Assembly (NCBI GenBank): GCA_030248215.1
Contig: JASANG010002742.1
Coordinates: 1-64,000, forward strand
Reading direction: 5' to 3'
DNA length: 64,000 nucleotides
DNA from: Enoplolaimus lenunculus
Lineage: Eukaryota > Nematoda > Enoplea > Enoplida > Thoracostomopsidae
Part shown: piece by piece, positions 60,101 through 64,000 of the stretch
Layout of the letters: each line of letters begins with the position of its first letter
Numbering within the stretch: the first letter of the stretch is position 1
Made by a program: the position numbers and the translations under genes
Notes under the pieces: generated by a model
Databases searched by the model: none
What the model saw: the letters and a program-made list of their open reading frames with translations, nothing else
Told to the model about the DNA's origin: nothing

Positions 60101-61364
60101 ACTCGATAACGAACGAGCATTCTTTCGATGTTGCTCCAACAAGCTGAACGGTGACTGTGTGTTTTGGGTCAACATGCGCCAAAAATGTTTCGTTGGCAAA
60201 TGAAGACGTATTTGAAAATATAATTGTCGCGTATGTGCCTTTACATGTTGTTTGCTGAACTGTAATTGAATATTACTTATACACAATCATACCGTCTCCA
60301 GTAGAACACATCCCGGTGTTTTTGATATTAAGGCTTAGGATCAGAAAAAAGCTTACATTTACCGCAGGCTACGCGTTAGCTTATCCTGTGCTTAAGCCAG
60401 AACGTTCTCGTTCACTTTGCGTTTGCGTCAATTTAACTGTGGGCAACGTGTGCGGTCGGAGGTCCAAAATGTAGACTCCTTAGGAATTTAATGAAAAATA
60501 GTTTATTTTATAGATTTCGACGCAGTAAGCTCAACGGTACCATTTTTACGGCTGCAAGTCCCCCGGTTTAAAGGTTACGACCGTTTCAGTTTTAATTTTT
60601 CGCTGATATACAACCGCCTGTCAAATTTGTAGAACGAATAAACCTACTTCCAACTAAGTTCACTAAATAAGCATGATGTGAATTATATTTTACAATTATG
60701 TAAAATGTGCAATCATTAAGCGAGTGTGTAAAGGTCGTTGTAACGTACCCACATGGATTAGGGCGAGGTCGATATTCTGTTATCTATGTAGAGCATATTT
60801 CCTGTTGATGACAGAAGCTGTAAATTCCGAACTTGCCCAATAGAGAATTTCAAATTCGTGCGCGTTTATTGCATTTGATATTTTGATACTAATTGTGAGT
60901 GCAGTTTGCGAGTATGATTGTTCAAAAACTCAGTACTAACTGAAATGATTTCTATTAACATTTGAGAATACGGGCTCTCACCTCAGACCAGGGCTTAATA
61001 CGCTTAGGAGTTGGACCAGCTCGCGTAAGCCAAAGCCTGAACCTAAACCTTGACTCAGCTTTTACCTAAGTTTAAGCCTTAGTGTAATTCTTGACATTGA
61101 CTGCAGAACAATAGACAAGAGTCACAAATAGCACAAAACTTACGGATACCATCCTCGGCACTGGAAATAGTTGCAATGAGAGCGACCTGAAATGTGTTAT
61201 GGTATATTAATACTAAGAAATATATCAAACGAAGTACACTAACATAGATAACTGTTACCAGGTTTTTAGATTTTACCATATCTTAAAAGTTTACTTCTAA
61301 GCTATTGCTTTAAGCATAAAATTATAAAAAAACATACCAAGGCAATTTTTGTCAACGTTAACAT
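54125..61364 (-). CDS. ZP-domain (cuticlin-like) type I membrane protein, nine exons, 501 residues
   Basis: Exons (5' to 3'): 61364-61338, 61186-61144, 60259-60021, 59203-59040, 58063-57726, 56130-56034, 55544-55367, 54958-54805, 54390-54125. All junctions are GT..AG and every phase closes, giving 501 codons plus TAA. Residues 1-19 are a signal peptide (MLTLTKIAL + VALIATISSA). ZP-N covers about 25-150 with its four cysteines C29, C71, C95, C140. A linker (about 150-270) holds a Gly-rich stretch (SGGSGGGGGGHNSGN, 214-228). ZP-C covers about 271-370 with C281, C304, C346, C351, C357, C364 (YIHCTVNLCIKGSSC). A membrane segment lies at about 418-444, then VKRR and a Pro/Tyr-rich tail to SKGY. 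ZP proteins polymerise in apical extracellular matrix; in nematodes they include cuticlins. I see no canonical R-x-[KR]-R cleavage site before the membrane segment. The exact orthologue is not known. Confidence 0.95.
54484..54775. mobile_element. Two family F ends in opposite orientation, in ZP intron 8
   Basis: GGCCCGTAGCCAGCTCACC (54484) and a later AAAATGTCCTGGCTACGGGT are inverted; GAAAATTTTC blocks and two G- or C-rich runs lie between. Either one long TIR element or two copies head to head. Confidence 0.7.
55225..55300. repeat. Telomere-like words and family H fragment in ZP intron 7
   Basis: TTGGTCTTAGGTAAGCGCTAG followed by CACCGTCCGTTACCATCCG, matching the outer part of family H. 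Confidence 0.5.
56480..56695. mobile_element. Family E element in ZP intron 5, inverted
   Basis: GGCCCATGTTACTTTTACGG at the left, repeated GCTTAGGCTTAGG words, and CTACTGTTACGGTCTTAAAA at the right. Confidence 0.65.
57430..57625. mobile_element. Family G element in ZP intron 5
   Basis: CATTGTCAATTGTGTGTAGC at the left and inverted CTGGTGACAGATGCTATTTA at the right, as in the 19.97 kb copy. Confidence 0.55.
58356..59029. repeat. Minisatellite, ~25 bp unit, about 26 copies, in ZP intron 4
   Basis: Unit TCCTGAAATCAAAAAGTAC + AAACAC on the + strand. On the gene's sense strand nearly every unit contains TTTTTGATTTCAG, a strong 3' splice-site consensus. The array starts about ten bases inside the intron, right after the exon 4 donor at 59039. 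Units vary mainly in the length of the A run and in CTGAAATC/CTGAAATA/CTGCAATC. Confidence 0.95.
59234..59672. mobile_element. Family C element, copy 6, in ZP intron 3
   Basis: Starts GCAGTGACCCGAATAAGACG and ends TCTTATTCCAGTCAATACAA, inverted relative to copy 1, with TCTCCAGAGGGTACCCCC and GGATACGGACTCCTATTG inside. Confidence 0.85.
60440..60665. mobile_element. Family L fragment in ZP intron 2
   Basis: GGAGGTCCAAAATG, ATAGATTTCGACGCAGTAAG and ACGGTACCATTTTTACGG match the 32.8 kb and 4.2 kb copies. Confidence 0.5.
61000..61082. repeat. Telomere-like words in ZP intron 2
   Basis: TACGCTTAGGAGTTGGACC then AAGCCTGAACCTAAACC and TTACCTAAGTTTAAGCC, a degenerate family E piece close to exon 2. 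Confidence 0.45.
61259..61279 (-). other. Possible alternative first exon of the ZP gene
   Basis: ATGGTAAAATCTAAAAACCTG followed by a GTAACA donor would give MVKSKNL spliced in the same phase to VALIATISSA. The resulting signal peptide is less hydrophobic than with the 61338-61364 exon, so I treat the latter as the main start. Confidence 0.25.
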
Positions 61365-61404
61365 AATGTCGTGATGGTTTTATTTAATCAAAAATTATAT
61401 TTAA

Positions 61405-61450
61405 TGTCTGAGAAATAATACGGATCTTAAAATGACGAAACTATATAAAG
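61405..61450 (-). promoter_or_regulatory. Candidate 5' leader signals of the ZP gene
   Basis: On the - strand a TTATTTCTCAG acceptor at about 61408 lies 45 bases before the ATG and could be a 5' UTR or trans-splice acceptor; a CTTTATATAG TATA-like word lies at 61441-61450. Neither is proven. Confidence 0.25.
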
Positions 61451-61794
61451 TTTTTTAACGTCTGACGTAAGAAAATCAAGTTGTCAAATAATTTTAATTA
61501 TGCGAAATACTAAAAAATATATACTTGGATTTGAACCAAAATTGTTATGATGTCAGTTAAGAGAATTAGATCTTGGCGTTTTCAACCTAACCAAGTGCCA
61601 GAATTACCAAGATCGGCTAAATTTGCCAGTTCAGTTATAAAATTTTTTAACCCAATGCGTCAATAGTACTACAGTTTTTTTGTTTAAATATTTAGCTTTA
61701 ATTATACTGCACTACAAAGAATTGCAAGAATGTTAGTTTTTTTATTCTAATTTTAATTATTACTTATAATGTTTAACCGTAATTGGGGCACGAT
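61451..61794. other. Upstream region of the ZP gene, unassigned
   Basis: AT-rich; no repeat recognised. Confidence 0.35.
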
Positions 61795-61856
61795 ATTTGA
61801 AGGCCGAAAAGTTTTTAGTCGCAAGCGTGCTAACCACTGAGCCACACTGCCAACAA
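61795..61856 (-). mobile_element. tRNA-like SINE head
   Basis: On the - strand GTGTGGCTCAGTGGTTAGCA carries an A-box (61829-61844). The B-box half is missing or decayed, and the sequence differs from the family D SINEs, so it may belong to a second tRNA-derived family. Confidence 0.5.
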
Positions 61857-62450
61857 TATAGCGGCATGATTTTTGTGTTTCAAACGATTTTTTAGTTATA
61901 GTGCGAGTTTTTAGTTCTCAACTGACGTGTACTCTAAAGACGCTTCGAATTAGCAATATTATAAAACATGTACACGATGTAAACGAATCATTGTGGAACC
62001 TGTGTAAAAAATATTCACAATTAAAAATCAATTGATTCAGACTCAAAATGCGAACTTCTATGGGCACCTGCCCACAAAAGGGGGTCAGAAGATCTTAACA
62101 ATTTCCAATCAATAAACCAAAAACTCTTTGGGGACATTTCATGTGTCGATCGAATGTTTTGAGCGCCGTAGTGTAAATACCAGGCGCAGTAACTTCAGCT
62201 GTTTTTATTAATGTTATATATCTGACTCAGTTTATGATTGAAGTTATATTTTTTGAGATAATAAATAAATTTCTCTCAAACAATTCACCTACAAATACGT
62301 ATATCTTTCCAACAGTGGTTTGTGTAGCGGGAACAGGAGAATCAGGTACTTCCTAATCCAATTGCTTTTTTCGGAAAGCAATTGGAAACCCGTAAAGCCG
62401 CGAGCAAATGTTAAACACAATGGCGTAATCGTAGTTCAAACTTTTTTCCG
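61857..62450. other. Unassigned DNA
   Basis: No exon recognised. A short CCAATTGCTTTTTTCGGAAA / TTTCGGAAAGCAATTGG inverted pair lies near 62356-62388. Confidence 0.35.
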
Positions 62451-62454
62451 TAAG

Positions 62455-62530
62455 GCAATAGCCTAAGCCTAAGCAAAAAAATTAGTTTAAAGCTTAAGCC
62501 AAAACGTGACATCCTTCAAAATAATTCGGT
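62455..62530. mobile_element. Family E fragment
   Basis: AATAGCCTAAGCCTAAGC then ATTAGTTTAAAGCTTAAGCC, the middle and tail of the family. Confidence 0.5.
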
Positions 62531-62757
62531 TCAGTGCATATAAAAACAGTTCAAAATCAATAGAATACATTGTATTTACAACATTTAATATATTTGAATA
62601 ATATTGGAGGCTCTCGTACACTTTCCTCAGATATGTATGTACAAGATCAAAGGTAAAGCCTCAACCTTTTAACTCATAGAGTATACCTAATATGAGCAAC
62701 TAAATACAAGTAATAAATGAGCAACACAGACACTGTGAGCAGTGTTTAACAATTCTA

Positions 62758-62940
62758 GCACATATGTGTAGTGCAAAATCTCTACAAGACGTGATAGCCC
62801 TCTAGGGCTCGAGCGTCAACCTCTTATAGCTGAGTGGTCATCGTAAACGCGTCCCACACGAGAGACTGGGGATCGAATCTTACCTTGAAAAAGCATCTTG
62901 TAAAATTGAAAATATTCATGTGAGAAAGGGTTAAGCATGT
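62758..62940 (+). mobile_element. tRNA-derived SINE (family D)
   Basis: A-box TAGCTGAGTGGT (62827-62838) and B-box-like GGGATCGAATCT (62869-62880), 5' leader ACAAGACGTGATAGCCC and 3' tail TTCATGTGAGAAAGGGTTAA are shared with the 38.98 kb copy. Confidence 0.75.
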
Positions 62941-62942
62941 TG

Positions 62943-63360
62943 TAGTGTCCAGAATAAGAATCCAGACTGATATTAAGCCTCTCCAGAATTCCTCAAAGTG
63001 TCACCCTGATATTCGGTTATAAGGACAGTTTTAGTCTTTTAATTCAACCGACGTTTGTTGGACCCAAACCCTTTTTATATTTTTATTCTTTTGGGCAGAA
63101 CTGATTGATCCGAAACATTTTTGTTGATTGCCATGTCCCCTAATTTTTTTTCTACATTGGTAAAAATTACTCGGGTTTCTGAATGTCTGTTACATATTTG
63201 AACAGTCTAGGCCATTGTTCTGCTGTGGTATCATTCGTGGTCTCTAATTTGGAATTTAATAGACTCTATTCTTTGATGGACTAATGAAAAATATGGACTC
63301 GTATTGATTGAAACTCAAAATTTCGACCCCTCCCACTTATTGTCCCACACTTCTGATTTG
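62943..63360. mobile_element. Family C element, copy 7, diverged
   Basis: Starts GTAGTGTCCAGAATAAGAAT directly after the SINE and keeps TCTCCAGAATTCC, ATTCGGTTATAAGGACAG and GACTCGTATTGATTGAAAC. Confidence 0.65.
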
Positions 63361-64000
63361 AGTCTAGGTAAGTGTTTTCGTAAACCTAGTCCGCAACGTC
63401 AACGCGTAAATGTAGGAAAAGGTTAAAAGTGGTAAGTATATACGCAAAAATTTATAATTACCTTATGAACAATTCACCATTCTTCAAATAATTATTCTTC
63501 ACAATCTTAAATGTACTTTATGTTTAAGCTATAACGAGACACGAGAAGCGTTTAATGCTATTATAAATTGGCGTATCTTTTGGCTTTAAATTAATTTTTT
63601 TTGGCCTTATCAGTAAACCCGTAAACGCTGTAGGTATACCAAGGGTTACGCCTATAATTTTAGTGCACTACGCTGGTGAATATTGTTTTTAATTGTTATA
63701 AAATTTAGCAAATATATTTCCAAAAATAACTTTTAAATCTACTTACAACGGCTCCACAGTATCGAAATATTATACAACTGGCAAAACTGTATTTACTTTC
63801 AAAAAGCGATAAGACAAAAAAAGAAACACACCGATAATACGATTTTATACTGTTTGGTAAAATAAATATCAGATGACACTTTTATGCAAATAATCCAAAA
63901 TCAACCGGTATAAGGTGTGCTGTGATTGCTAACGGCCGTTAGGCAGTGTTTATGTTACATCGAAATATTCTAAAGCTCTTTGTTTACAGAAAAAAAGTGG
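63361..64000. other. Unassigned DNA
   Basis: No exon or repeat match found by eye. Confidence 0.35.

Noticed and set aside
1-64000. CRISPR arrays, operons or other prokaryotic features
   Set aside because: Introns, poly(A) signals, SINEs and low gene density show eukaryotic nuclear DNA; the tandem arrays lack repeat-spacer structure.

Overview
The window looks like AT-rich, gene-poor nuclear DNA of a small invertebrate animal, most likely a nematode or close relative. The basis is: (i) short exons split by introns of about 0.15-1.7 kb with TTTCAG/TTTTAG acceptors and GTAAGT/GTAAAC donors; (ii) a single-pass, cuticlin-like ZP-domain membrane protein and a small secreted thrombospondin type-1 protein, both families expanded in nematodes; (iii) degenerate hexamers of the nematode telomere type (TTAGGC/GCCTAA) scattered through the window. 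The phylum call is inference, not proof; no rRNA or mitochondrial marker is present.

Layout. 0-2 kb: a cluster of ~670 bp terminal-inverted-repeat (TIR) elements (family A), preceded by one weak candidate exon. 2.5-3.9 kb (possibly to 5.6 kb): a + strand gene for a secreted TSP1 protein. 6.06-6.23 kb: a candidate - strand terminal exon with a membrane anchor. 6.5-54 kb: almost entirely repeat-derived DNA, with a 424 bp tandem duplication, at least seven copies of a ~440 bp TIR element (C), three copies of a tRNA-derived SINE, short TIR elements carrying telomere-like hexamers (E), palindromic elements (K, the 42.6 kb hairpin), nested insertions at 29-30 kb and 33.7-35.1 kb, a TA-rich microsatellite at 36.1 kb and a GC-richer unassigned island at 44.2-45.9 kb holding the longest open frame. 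54.1-61.4 kb: a complete nine-exon - strand ZP-domain gene (501 codons plus stop) with repeats in its larger introns, including a ~25 bp minisatellite. 61.4-64 kb: SINE and element C copies and unassigned DNA.

The two well-supported genes encode extracellular-matrix or cell-surface type proteins. Nothing in the sequence shows that they act together. Repeat-family letters (A-M) are mine, assigned by eye from shared sequence inside this window.
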